Assembly: GCA_947446925.1 (NCBI GenBank)
Contig: CANFHU010000007.1
Location: 54,905 to 118,904, forward strand
Reading direction: 5' to 3'
DNA: 64,000 bases
From: Flavobacteriia bacterium
Lineage (GTDB): Bacteria > Bacteroidota > Bacteroidia > Flavobacteriales_D > Crocinitomicaceae
This document shows positions 27,252 to 35,604 of this stretch, in pieces. The notes under the pieces are model-generated. The model did not search any database. It was not told the origin of the DNA and was given only the letters and a program-made list of their open reading frames with translations. The translations under genes and the position numbers were made by a program. Within the stretch, counting starts at the first letter, position 1, and the number at the start of each line of letters is the position of its first letter.

Positions 27252-27297
27252 AAAAAACCAGTAGAGACGCAATGCATTGCGTCTCTACTGGTTTTTT
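27252..27297. terminator. Dispersed palindrome, copy 3 (perfect 46 bp)
   Basis: AAAAAACCAGTAGAGACGCA followed by ATG is mirrored exactly by its complement. It ends the DUF1016 fragment and overlaps the stop region of the convergent epimerase gene, whose transcription it can also terminate. Confidence 0.88.
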
Positions 27298-28286
27298 TAT
27301 TTTTTTAATTTTTCTATCACTTCCTCCACACTCCTCTCCTCCGCAAACAAATCATTTGTCAGCAACAACGGTCCATCCAAATCCACCCAATCCGCAAGGG
27401 ACGAAATTTGCTTCGCTGCATTACTCACCACACTCGATTCACTCATGCAACCAATAATACTTTTCAATTCCATTTCTTTAGCGCGCTGCAGAGCAGCAAC
27501 ACCTTCCGAAATTCCACCGCACTTCATGACTTTCAAATTGATTCCATCGAAATACTTGACCACTTTTTCTAAATCGGCATAATTCTGAAACGATTCATCC
27601 GCAATGATAGGAATGGGACTTTGTTTCTTTAACCACAAATGACTCTCAAAATCTTCTTTATGAAAAGGTTGCTCTAAATATCCTACGCCTAAATCAGCGA
27701 GCTTATAACTCCACGCAAGGGCTAGTTTTCGATCCGTAAATCCTTGATTTGCATCAATCGTAAATGGCGTTGAAGTCAAGCGTTGAAAGGTGTTTACGAT
27801 CCGACCTATTTCTTCCTGGTTAACTTTTAATTTATAGTACTGCATGTCCGGACGACCCTGGAATTTCTGCTCCATTTCTGCATCCGAAGCAATACCTAAA
27901 GTGTAAGAAGTCGTTTTATCATTCTCCAAAAGTCCATACTGTTGCGCTATCGTCTGACCAGTAGTAGCAGTACGTAAGTTATGCAGGGCAATATCCAACG
28001 CACCGATACAAAAATAACTATCTGAAAAACGTCTTTTTAAATCGGTGATATACTCCCCAATCGCGTCGGTGTTAACCGGTAAAACACTAGAATTAATCAA
28101 TGCTTTAAACGTATCTAATGTCTCCGTATAATAAGGGATGAAAACACATTCTCCCCATGCCTGATGGTTACCTTGTGTCAACAAAACATAGACATTGTCT
28201 GTACCAGTTCTTTCCGTATGCGCAATGCGAAAAGGATACTTAAAATTAAGTCTGTAAGGGTAATACGCAAGTTTGATTGAATCCAT
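27297..28286 (-). CDS. Dipeptide epimerase (L-Ala-D/L-Glu epimerase type)
   Basis: The 329-residue enolase-superfamily protein has the muconate-lactonizing subgroup residues. These are Lys-x-Lys in YYKLKVN, the metal ligands in FTIDANQG, YLEQP and IADES, the second catalytic Lys in INLKVMKCGG, and 'LDGPLLL' near the C-terminus. These proteins epimerise dipeptides, often L-Ala-D-Glu released from peptidoglycan, so a role in murein recycling is likely. The exact dipeptide cannot be told. It is transcribed alone, ending in the palindrome shared with the DUF1016 remnant. Confidence 0.9.
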   Translation of the reverse strand: MDSIKLAYYPYRLNFKYPFRIAHTERTGTDNVYVLLTQGNHQAWGECVFIPYYTETLDTFKALINSSVLPVNTDAIGEYITDLKRRFSDSYFCIGALDIALHNLRTATTGQTIAQQYGLLENDKTTSYTLGIASDAEMEQKFQGRPDMQYYKLKVNQEEIGRIVNTFQRLTSTPFTIDANQGFTDRKLALAWSYKLADLGVGYLEQPFHKEDFESHLWLKKQSPIPIIADESFQNYADLEKVVKYFDGINLKVMKCGGISEGVAALQRAKEMELKSIIGCMSESSVVSNAAKQISSLADWVDLDGPLLLTNDLFAEERSVEEVIEKLKK

Positions 28287-28369
28287 AAAACGAATGTAAG
28301 TAAGATTTTTAATTTTTTCATTGAATATTTAAGCAATTAGCTATACATTTACACAGCAAAATTCAGATT

Positions 28370-29581
28370 ATGAACTTACACGAATATCAAGGTAAATCGA
28401 TACTTACAAAGTACGGTGTAGCAATACAAAGAGGTGTTGTTGTAGAAAAAGTTGAAGATGCAGTTGCTGCAGCTAAAAAACTTACAGAAGAAACTGGTAC
28501 AAGCTGGTACGTTGTTAAAGCACAAATCCATGCAGGTGGACGTGGAAAAGGCTTAGTTGCTGAAACTGGATCTAACGGGGTTGTTCTTGCTAAAGGAATT
28601 GACCATGTAGAAGAAAAAGTAAAAGGTATTTTAGGTGGTCACCTAGAAACTGCTCAAACAAACGGAAAAGGAAAATTAGTTTCTAAAGTATTGTTAGCGG
28701 AAGACGTTTACTACCCAGGAGAAAGTGAAGTTTCTGAATTCTATATGTCTGTATTATTAGACAGAGAAAAAGGACGCAACGTTATCATGTATTCTACAGA
28801 AGGTGGAATGGATATCGAAACAGTTTCTGAAAACACACCACACTTGATTTTCAAAGAAGAGATCGATCCTAAAGTTGGTATCCAAGGATTCCAAGCTAGA
28901 AAAATCGCGTTCAACTTAGGTTTATCTGGTGAAGCGTTCAAACAAATGACAAAATTTGTTGTGAACTTATATAGCGCTTACGAAGGTTGTGATGCTGCGA
29001 TGTTTGAAATCAATCCAGTATTAAAAACTTCTGACAATAAAATTATAGCAGTTGATGCAAAAGTTACATTAGATGGTAACTCATTGTTCAGACACCCAGA
29101 CTATGCTGCTATGCGTGACTTCACAGAAGAAGATCCAACAGAAGTGGAAGCAGATGCTGCAGGATTAAACTTCGTGAAATTAGATGGTAACGTTGCTTGT
29201 ATGGTTAACGGTGCTGGTCTTGCGATGGCAACAATGGATATTATTAAATTATCTGGTGGTAACCCAGCGAACTTCTTGGACGTGGGTGGAACAGCTAACG
29301 CAGAACGTGTAGAGAAAGCGTTCCATATCATCTTGAAAGATCCTAACGTAAAAGCTATCTTAATCAATATCTTTGGTGGTATCGTTCGTTGTGACCGTGT
29401 TGCGCAAGGTGTAGTAGATGCATACAAAAACATGGGATCTATTCCAGTTCCAATTATCGTTCGTTTACAAGGAACTAACGCGGTGGAAGCGAAAAAATTA
29501 ATTGATGAGTCTGGATTAAATGTTCACTCAGCAGTTTTATTACAAGAAGCATCTGATAAAGTAAAAGCTGTTTTAGCTTAA
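28370..29581 (+). CDS. sucC: Succinyl-CoA synthetase beta subunit
   Basis: The 403-residue protein begins MNLHEYQGKSIL, the usual SucC start, with an ATP-grasp domain (KAQIHAGGRGKGLV) and the C-terminal ligase half (FLDVGGTANAERV, INIFGGIVRCDRVAQG). It makes succinyl-CoA or GTP/ATP in the TCA cycle together with SucD. The alpha-subunit gene sucD is not adjacent and is not in this window. The gene has its own terminator, so the subunits are encoded apart, as in many Bacteroidota. Confidence 0.96.
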   Translation: MNLHEYQGKSILTKYGVAIQRGVVVEKVEDAVAAAKKLTEETGTSWYVVKAQIHAGGRGKGLVAETGSNGVVLAKGIDHVEEKVKGILGGHLETAQTNGKGKLVSKVLLAEDVYYPGESEVSEFYMSVLLDREKGRNVIMYSTEGGMDIETVSENTPHLIFKEEIDPKVGIQGFQARKIAFNLGLSGEAFKQMTKFVVNLYSAYEGCDAAMFEINPVLKTSDNKIIAVDAKVTLDGNSLFRHPDYAAMRDFTEEDPTEVEADAAGLNFVKLDGNVACMVNGAGLAMATMDIIKLSGGNPANFLDVGGTANAERVEKAFHIILKDPNVKAILINIFGGIVRCDRVAQGVVDAYKNMGSIPVPIIVRLQGTNAVEAKKLIDESGLNVHSAVLLQEASDKVKAVLA

Positions 29582-29601
29582 TCTTTAGCAAAAAGATAAA
29601 G

Positions 29602-29629
29602 AGGCTATCTCATCAGAGGTAGCCTTTTG
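29602..29629 (+). terminator. sucC terminator
   Basis: AGGCTATCTC and GAGGTAGCCT pair (one G-U) around ATCA, and T residues follow. It lies 21 bp after the sucC stop. Confidence 0.8.
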
Positions 29630-29784
29630 TATTTAACAAGAAATTTAACTAAGGCAAAATAAAAAATTCAATAACGAGGCGTTTGAAAATGAAAAAAGCG
29701 GAGTTTACTAGAGTAAATGAGCATTTTTGAATTAAAAACAACGATGTTAGTGTGTTTTTTAGAATGCCGTAAATAATAAAGACA

Positions 29785-30582
29785 TTGGGAATTTTCAATC
29801 GTAAACAAATACTTTATAAGACAGCCGCTGAAATCGAAATCATGCGTGAAGCAGCACAAATTGTAAGTAGAACACTAGGAATAATAGCTGCAGAAATCAA
29901 ACCGGGAGTAACTCCGCTGCATTTAGATAAAATCGCAGAAGAGTACATTCGTTCTCAAAATGCTATCCCAGGATTCTTAGGCTTATACGATTTCCCAAAT
30001 ACCTTATGTATTTCCATCAACGAACAAGTAGTACACGGTATCCCTGGTAACAAACCATTAAACGAGGGAGATATCATTTCTGTAGACTGCGGTTCGTATT
30101 TCGAAGGATATTACGGAGACCACGCCTATACGTTTGAAGTAGGCGAAGTAAGCCCTGAAATCAAAAAATTATTACAAGTTACCAAAGAATGTTTGGAAAT
30201 TGGTGTTGCACAAACCAAAGTGGGTAACCGCATTGGAGATATTGGGTTCCACATCCAACAACATGCCGAAAAACATGGCTACGGCGTTGTTCGCGACTTA
30301 GTAGGACACGGTTTAGGTCAAGCAATGCATGAAGAACCACAAGTTCCAAATTACGGACGCAGAGGAACTGGAAAACAAATCCAAAATGGATTGGTGATTG
30401 CGATTGAACCAATGATCAACATGGGGACAGAACAAGTGATTCAAGCATCCGACAACTGGACTATCATTACAGCAGACAACCAACCAAGTGCACATTTCGA
30501 GCACGACGTAGCAGTAGTGAACGGAAAACCAGAAGTACTATCCACCTTCAAATACATCGAGGAAGCATTGGCGAAAAAATAA
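29785..30582 (+). CDS. map: Methionine aminopeptidase, type I
   Basis: The 265-residue protein removes initiator methionine. The five metal ligands are visible: Asp in ISVDCGSYF, Asp in YYGDHAYTF, His in VGHGLGQAMHEEPQVPN, and two Glu in IAIEPMINMG and SAHFEHDVAV. The start is a TTG at 29785, because in-frame ATG codons upstream are cut off by a stop (ATG CCG TAA) and the next Met is inside the first helix. The start is therefore less certain than the rest. It overlaps the next gene by 1 bp. Confidence 0.94.
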   Translation: MGIFNRKQILYKTAAEIEIMREAAQIVSRTLGIIAAEIKPGVTPLHLDKIAEEYIRSQNAIPGFLGLYDFPNTLCISINEQVVHGIPGNKPLNEGDIISVDCGSYFEGYYGDHAYTFEVGEVSPEIKKLLQVTKECLEIGVAQTKVGNRIGDIGFHIQQHAEKHGYGVVRDLVGHGLGQAMHEEPQVPNYGRRGTGKQIQNGLVIAIEPMINMGTEQVIQASDNWTIITADNQPSAHFEHDVAVVNGKPEVLSTFKYIEEALAKK

Positions 30583-31148
30583 TGGCAACCGAAAAAAGAA
30601 CCATTTTCTTAGCATGTGTCACCCTGACGGTGTATGCCCTATCTGGATTATTACAGCAAGGAAAATTCTTATATCCTTTTCCGTTAAATGAGTTTATCTT
30701 TTTAGGGATAAGTGCTTATATCGCTATTCGCAACTTCAACCAACAGAAACTTCTATACAGTTTGCTGGCGTTTGCAGCAATTTGTTTTGTTGCTAGCAAA
30801 ACTTATAATTGGAATTTAATTTTAAGTAGTGAATCCATGGAACGCCTGGACCATGGTTACACCACGGATGTATTTTACGTGTTATTTTATGGTGTCCTAA
30901 GCACTCTCACCTTTCACTTAGCAAAAAACAACTTGAAACGGGTACACCTACCCACCTATTTAAGTTCGATTCTTTTGATTCTATTAGGTTCAATTTTCGC
31001 ACTGGATAGTATTTGTATACTTGGCATCCTCGTTCAATTAAAAACATTTTACAACAAAGAAAACACGACCACTACCCCATTTGTGTATTTATATAGTTTC
31101 TTAGCGTTTTTGATAGCGACAAAAGAATTGACGTTGTTGTTGGCATAG
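30582..31148 (+). CDS. Six-helix membrane protein, hypothetical
   Basis: The 188-residue protein is almost entirely membrane segments (FLACVTLTVYALSGLLQ; FIFLGISAYIAI; LLYSLLAFAAICFVA; VFYVLFYGVLSTLTF; LSSILLILLGSIFALDSICILG; FVYLYSFLAFLIATKELTLLLA). I recognise no family. The start codon overlaps the map stop by 1 bp (TAATG), so it is translationally coupled to map. Nothing in it suggests an enzyme. Confidence 0.75.
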   Translation: MATEKRTIFLACVTLTVYALSGLLQQGKFLYPFPLNEFIFLGISAYIAIRNFNQQKLLYSLLAFAAICFVASKTYNWNLILSSESMERLDHGYTTDVFYVLFYGVLSTLTFHLAKNNLKRVHLPTYLSSILLILLGSIFALDSICILGILVQLKTFYNKENTTTTPFVYLYSFLAFLIATKELTLLLA

Positions 31149-31156
31149 CTCGAACT

Positions 31157-31187
31157 CTTCTTTTCTTTTTCCGCAAAAGAAAAGAAG
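31157..31187 (+). terminator. Hairpin after the map operon
   Basis: CTTCTTTTCTTTT and AAAAGAAAAGAAG are perfect 13-bp complements 9 bp after the stop. There is no long T run after it, so termination is only likely. Confidence 0.5.
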
Positions 31188-31704
31188 CAAAAGAAAACTC
31201 GTCGCTGTATTTTTCATATTGCATTCCACTCTTGAAATACGACCTTTTCGGTGATCTCTCCACATCCGTTTCGAGTTACCTCAAGGTGCCCGTATTTCAA
31301 TTCGCTTCATTTATATAAAAAATAAGGCGACAATTTATGTTTCGCTTCGAATTATTATTTTCCTTAAGCCTTACAAATTCAAATACCTGTAACTTTTCCA
31401 TATTAACTAAACATTTTAAAAATATTGAAACCATAAATCGGCCATTTATAAAGTTTACGTAGAAAATAAGTGGAATGAAACGTCGTCAAACCCTTGTTTG
31501 AACTCAGCCTTCTAATTTTTAGTATAAAAATTAGCTAAAGGCGTTTGTGAGTTTGGGTGAAGACAGTGAAATGCAACGTAATTTTCAAGGAAACTTTATA
31601 GAGGCCTAGACTTTTTGGCTCCACCTTTTTTGGCAATGAAAAAAGGTGGAATAAAAAAACAAAAAAATATTTCCAATTTTCCTTTCATTTTATAATCCTT
31701 TTAT
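31188..31704. repeat. Gene-free spacer with several hairpins
   Basis: No coding ORF is seen in about 500 bp. It holds TGAAATACG/CGTATTTCA arms (31233 and 31291), CTAATTTTT/AAAAATTAG (31514-31536) and CCACCTTTTTT/AAAAAAGGTGG (31621-31649), all typical of dispersed intergenic repeats. The last one precedes the tRNA promoter. Confidence 0.6.
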
Positions 31705-31712
31705 TACTTTTG
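31705..31712 (+). promoter_or_regulatory. -7 promoter box of the tRNA cluster
   Basis: TACTTTTG matches TAnnTTTG and lies 24 bp before the first tRNA. The -33 element is weak. Confidence 0.55.
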
Positions 31713-31735
31713 CACTCAGTTCTTTTCAGATCTAA

Positions 31736-31822
31736 GGTGGAGTGGGTGAGTGGCTAAAACCACCAGTTTGCTAAACTGACGTACGGGTAACTGTACCGCG
31801 AGTTCGAATCTCGCCTCCACCG
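31736..31822 (+). tRNA. tRNA-Ser (anticodon GCU)
   Basis: The acceptor arms GGTGGAG and CTCCACC pair perfectly with discriminator G. The anticodon loop TTGCTAA gives GCU, and the long variable arm plus GTTCGAATC T-loop are typical of tRNA-Ser. CCA is not encoded. Confidence 0.95.
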
Positions 31823-31920
31823 CAAATTAAAAAAAAACTTGCATATTAAGAAAAAGTTCTTATATTTGCACACCGGAAAAGGAAACTTTGACATATTAAA
31901 GAGAAAAGAGAAATCTTCCT

Positions 31921-31994
31921 CGGGGTGTAGCGTAGCCCGGTATCGCGCCTGCTTTGGGAGCAGGAGGTCGTCAGTTCGAATCTGGCCACCCCGA
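31921..31994 (+). tRNA. tRNA-Pro (anticodon UGG)
   Basis: Acceptor CGGGGTG pairs with CACCCCG, discriminator A. The anticodon stem CCTGC...GCAGG holds the loop TTTGGGA (anticodon TGG), and the T-loop is GTTCGAATC. Confidence 0.96.
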
Positions 31995-31999
31995 CACTT

Positions 32000-32030
32000 A
32001 AGGGGATGAGAAATCATCCCCTTTTTTTTT
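32000..32030 (+). terminator. Terminator after tRNA-Pro
   Basis: AAGGGGATGA and TCATCCCCTT pair around GAAA and are followed by a T run. It would separate tRNA-Pro from tRNA-Arg. Confidence 0.85.
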
Positions 32031-32074
32031 CCCTTTTCGACAAGTAAAACGTTGCTTGTTAAACAAAAATTACT

Positions 32075-32148
32075 GGCCCCGTAGCTCAGCTGGATAGAGC
32101 AACTGCCTTCTAAGCAGTAGGTCTTTGGTTCGAATCCAAACGGGGTCA
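32075..32148 (+). tRNA. tRNA-Arg (anticodon UCU)
   Basis: Acceptor GGCCCCG pairs with CGGGGTC (one G-U), discriminator A. The anticodon loop CTTCTAA gives TCT. D-arm AGCTCAGCTGGATAGAGC and T-loop GGTTCGAATCC are canonical. Confidence 0.96.
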
Positions 32149-32162
32149 CTTCATTAAGCTAT

Positions 32163-32198
32163 AAACCCTTGTAAATTAAATATTTACAAGGGTTTTTT
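32163..32198 (+). terminator. Terminator after tRNA-Arg
   Basis: AAACCCTTGTAAA and TTTACAAGGGTTT form a 13-bp stem followed by T residues. It also faces the end of the minus-strand defence operon. Confidence 0.85.
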
Positions 32199-32255
32199 AA
32201 TTTTAGGGTAAACATTTAACTTTTTTCACTTATTATCTGATAAATGCATTTGGTA

Positions 32256-33185
32256 CTAATTTACTTCATCAGGTTCAATGAAATATTCATAATCATCAAT
32301 AAAGTTAACAGCTTCTAATCTATCCTTGTCAAATTTATTTACTTCATCTAATTGTTCTACCTCATCTAAAATAGAAGAACTTATAAAATCACCAAGAAGA
32401 TAATTTATATAGCTTTTCGTATTATAACTTTCGAAACCCAATGGCTTAATTCTTTTTATAAAAGTGATTAAATGATCATCATCTTTTAAATTTAATAAAT
32501 GAATTAAAATTTCTTTCTGTAACCGTCGTTCATTAGAAAATGAAAACTCTTCACAAATAAATATTTTAAATGCTTTAGATTCATAGGAAAGCTCATATGT
32601 GAAAGTACCAATCCTATGAGCTTGATCTTTTATAACTGAATATAATGGTAACGAAATTTTTTTTACTATGTTTCCAATAAATTTCTTTATTCTTTCGTCA
32701 ACTTTTATATAAGTTTTATCTAAATCACCAAATTTTAATTCAGTATCTAAAAACTTAATTAAACGCTCTTTATCTTGACTAGGATTATTAACTGAATCTA
32801 AATTAAATCTTTGATATCTTGTAGATTTATAAAATTCAGCAATCAATTCTATAAACCGATGATGAACTGATCCAAAGTTAATTTCTTGATGTTTAGAGAT
32901 TCTATTTTGTAATTCTACATGATTGTGTGTGATAAGGCTTTTCTCAAATAACTTTTGATTCTCAATTGTTGTGTTTTCATGTTCAAAAAGAATAATTGTT
33001 ATTTTTTGCAATCTTTCGATTCCTACAGAAATATTATAAAGAAATTCAAAACAGTCTTCTTCATAACGAAAATTTTTCATCTTATCTAAATGATAAAGAG
33101 CATTGTAAATGAAACTTCCTGAAATTTGTAATTCAGTACCTAGATTAAAATTCTTCCAAAATAATTCAGGATTTTTAAAAATCAT
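32256..33185 (-). CDS. Unknown protein at the end of the type I restriction operon
   Basis: The 309-residue protein is helical, with segments such as EDCFEFLYNISVGIERLQKI, ITHNHVELQNRISK and FKSTRYQRFNLDS-like text (YKSTRYQRFNL). I could not assign a domain; the helical repeats recall HEPN-like proteins but no R-x4-6-H motif is clear. It lies 19 bp after hsdR on the same strand and is the last gene of the operon, so a defence-linked role is inferred from position. Its low GC matches the neighbours. Confidence 0.7.
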   Translation of the reverse strand: MIFKNPELFWKNFNLGTELQISGSFIYNALYHLDKMKNFRYEEDCFEFLYNISVGIERLQKITIILFEHENTTIENQKLFEKSLITHNHVELQNRISKHQEINFGSVHHRFIELIAEFYKSTRYQRFNLDSVNNPSQDKERLIKFLDTELKFGDLDKTYIKVDERIKKFIGNIVKKISLPLYSVIKDQAHRIGTFTYELSYESKAFKIFICEEFSFSNERRLQKEILIHLLNLKDDDHLITFIKRIKPLGFESYNTKSYINYLLGDFISSSILDEVEQLDEVNKFDKDRLEAVNFIDDYEYFIEPDEVN

Positions 33186-33204
33186 ATAACATTAATTACT
33201 ATCA

Positions 33205-35583
33205 TCACCCAACTTTCTTATCATACAAATGTTTCTGAAACCCAATAAACATTTCGCTGATTGATTTCACTTCTCCTAAAGTTGCTTTTGCATCCTCTAG
33301 TGATTGGTATTTATTTGTAAGAAGTATTGGTAATTTCTCTTGATCTAATTCTTCAACTCCTGATTCAATATATTTACTCAATACAAAATCAATAAACTCT
33401 TTTTGCTTATCATTCAATAATGCGAAAATGGTAGCTTTTGCAGCTGCAACTCGTTCTTCTCTTGTCATAGTTCTGATTTCACTATTGAAAACATACTCTA
33501 GGACATCAAACAAATCACTTTTTTCTAAACTAACCAACTTCTGAAGTGTTTGTAAATCATCTTTACTGAATCCTGTAGCTTCTAATTTTTCTAATAAAAT
33601 TCTTCGAGTTAAAGGATTACTCCAAATGGTTCTTAATTCTTCTTCAGACTGAAATAAATCAGGTAAAGTTCCAAATAGATTCTCCATAAATTCAGTAGCT
33701 GAAATTGGCTTACCATCTGCACCCCAGAAAGAAGTTGAAATCATATGTTGAATTTCTCTTTCTTTACCATCACGAAGTTTAATCTTTAACTTTTTAGGTT
33801 TTTCATAGTCATCAGGTTTTTCCTTACCCTCGTTACCTGGAGGTTTTTTACCATATGGAACTGGCGGTTCATTAACACCTGGTTTTTCATTTGGTTCTTC
33901 AGGTTCACCATCCCATTCAGGATCTGCAAAATGATGGTAAGCATCCACGAAGTCATAGATGGTAAAAAATTCTTTTCCATCAAACATTCGTGTGCCTCTT
34001 CCAACAATCTGTTTAAATTCAATCATTGAGTTAACCGGACGCATTAATACGATGTTTCGTACATTCCTTGCATCTACACCTGTTGAAAGTTTTTGCGAAG
34101 TGGTCAACACTGTAGGAATAAACTTTTCATTATCCTGAAATATTCTCAAAAACTCTTCTCCAATTTCCCCATCATTTGCTGTAACTCTGACACAATAGTT
34201 GGGTTCTTTGGACTTTTTATATTGGTTAATTAAATCTCTTACAACAGAAGCATGTTCTTGATTCGCACAGAATACGATGGTTTTTTCATTTTGATCCACC
34301 TCATCCATATATATCTTGATACGTTTTGCTTCACGTTCTTTGATTACAATAATTTTATTAAAATCTTTCTCTTCGTATAGTCGACCTTGTTGAACTTCTC
34401 CATCAATGATTTGGTCGTCGCTTGTGTACAAATAATCATCAAGGGTAGTCTTTATCCTTTTTACTTTGAAAGGTGTTAAGAATCCATCATTGATACCTTC
34501 TTTTAAAGAATATATGTAAACAGGTTCACCAAAATATTTATATGTGTCTACGTTGTCTTTACGTTTTGGTGTAGCTGTTAAGCCTAATTGAATTGCCGGT
34601 TCAAAATATTCTAATATTCCTCTCCAGTTTCCTTCATCATTTGCTCCACCTCTATGACACTCATCTATGATAATGAAATCAAAATAATCCGGTGGGTATT
34701 GACCAAAATTTGGTACAGGATTACCTTCCTGATCTGTGCCTGACATGAAACTTTGAAAGATGGTAAAGAAGATACTTCCATTGGTTGGAACTTTACCTGT
34801 CTTCTTAATTTCGGATGGCTTAATACGTACCAATGCATCTTCAGGAAACGAAGAAAAAGAGTTATAAGCTTGGTCTGCTAAAATATTTCTATCTGCAAGA
34901 AACAAAATACGTGGTCTTCTTGAAACGTACTCTTTTCCTACAGTGATGGTAGTTAAATTCCAACGTGTTTGAAATAGTTTCCATGCAATTTGAAAAGAAA
35001 TAGCTGTTTTACCAGTTCCGGTTGCTAACGTTAACAAGATACGTTTTTGTTTATTAGCAACTGCTTCTAATGTATTTTTGACTGCTAATTCTTGGTAGTA
35101 ACGTAATTGCCAACTTCCACTTTTATCTTCAAAGGGAACTGCAGAAAACTTTTCTCTCCAGGCTTCGACTTGCTCAGCCTCCTTAGATTCAGTTTTAGGG
35201 TATGTTTTATTCCAAAGTTCTTCTGGTGACAGGTAATTTTCAACTAGACCCTCCACTCCCGTCTTCATACAAATACTGTAAATTTTTTTACCATTTGTAG
35301 CGTAAGTAGTTTCTAAATGTAACTTTTCAGCATATTGTTTTGCTTGAGCTACACCTTCACCAACTTCTAAATTATCACTTTTAGCTTCTACAACAGCCAA
35401 CTTAAGACCTTTGAAAACTAATACATAGTCGGCAGTAAGTTTTTTAGCTCTTCCTCCTCCTGTTTGGATTTTTCCATCTGTGATGTTGTATTCGCGCAAG
35501 ATTCTTGAACCTTCAACAACTCCCCAACCACACGCTTTTAGCTTTGGATCAATCAGTTCTGCTCTTGTTTCTGCTTCATTCAT
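33205..35583 (-). CDS. hsdR: Type I restriction enzyme R subunit (HsdR)
   Basis: The 792-residue protein has an N-terminal PD-(D/E)XK nuclease (ADYVLVFKGLKLAVVEAKSD) and a superfamily 2 helicase motor. Walker A is ATGTGKTA, the DEAD box is IIIDECHRGG, motif III is LTATP, motif V is STGVDARNV and motif VI is QIVGRGTRMF. A Pro/Glu/Lys-rich linker near residues 565-605 leads to the C-terminal domain. It translocates and cuts unmodified DNA with HsdM and HsdS. It follows the AbiJ-like gene by 21 bp. All motifs are intact. Confidence 0.95.
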   Translation of the reverse strand: MNEAETRAELIDPKLKACGWGVVEGSRILREYNITDGKIQTGGGRAKKLTADYVLVFKGLKLAVVEAKSDNLEVGEGVAQAKQYAEKLHLETTYATNGKKIYSICMKTGVEGLVENYLSPEELWNKTYPKTESKEAEQVEAWREKFSAVPFEDKSGSWQLRYYQELAVKNTLEAVANKQKRILLTLATGTGKTAISFQIAWKLFQTRWNLTTITVGKEYVSRRPRILFLADRNILADQAYNSFSSFPEDALVRIKPSEIKKTGKVPTNGSIFFTIFQSFMSGTDQEGNPVPNFGQYPPDYFDFIIIDECHRGGANDEGNWRGILEYFEPAIQLGLTATPKRKDNVDTYKYFGEPVYIYSLKEGINDGFLTPFKVKRIKTTLDDYLYTSDDQIIDGEVQQGRLYEEKDFNKIIVIKEREAKRIKIYMDEVDQNEKTIVFCANQEHASVVRDLINQYKKSKEPNYCVRVTANDGEIGEEFLRIFQDNEKFIPTVLTTSQKLSTGVDARNVRNIVLMRPVNSMIEFKQIVGRGTRMFDGKEFFTIYDFVDAYHHFADPEWDGEPEEPNEKPGVNEPPVPYGKKPPGNEGKEKPDDYEKPKKLKIKLRDGKEREIQHMISTSFWGADGKPISATEFMENLFGTLPDLFQSEEELRTIWSNPLTRRILLEKLEATGFSKDDLQTLQKLVSLEKSDLFDVLEYVFNSEIRTMTREERVAAAKATIFALLNDKQKEFIDFVLSKYIESGVEELDQEKLPILLTNKYQSLEDAKATLGEVKSISEMFIGFQKHLYDKKVG

Positions 35584-35604
35584 ATTTTAAATATTTATTG
35601 AGAA

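Larger units (their letters stand above)
26715..27308 (+). pseudogene. DUF1016 (YhcG) family gene truncated by a palindromic repeat
   Basis: The first 180 or so residues match the DUF1016 N-terminal domain (RAYSAVNSAMVEAYWNIGKR, FSERTLWEIKQFY, then SVRTLDRNISTLYYQRLLSS). The PD-(D/E)XK nuclease domain that should follow is missing. The reading frame enters the 46-bp palindrome at 27252 and ends in nonsense (ETQCIASLLVFLFF). It also carries an in-frame 12-3-12 inverted repeat at 27002-27028. The intact paralogue at 37698-38843 shows what is lost. It is probably inactive or only a DNA/protein-binding remnant. Confidence 0.85.

Noticed and set aside
31754-32149. 131-aa minus-strand ORF (MTPFGFEPKTYCLEG...)
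   Set aside because: It is the antisense of three tRNA genes. This is a well-known false ORF; the tRNA features explain the region.
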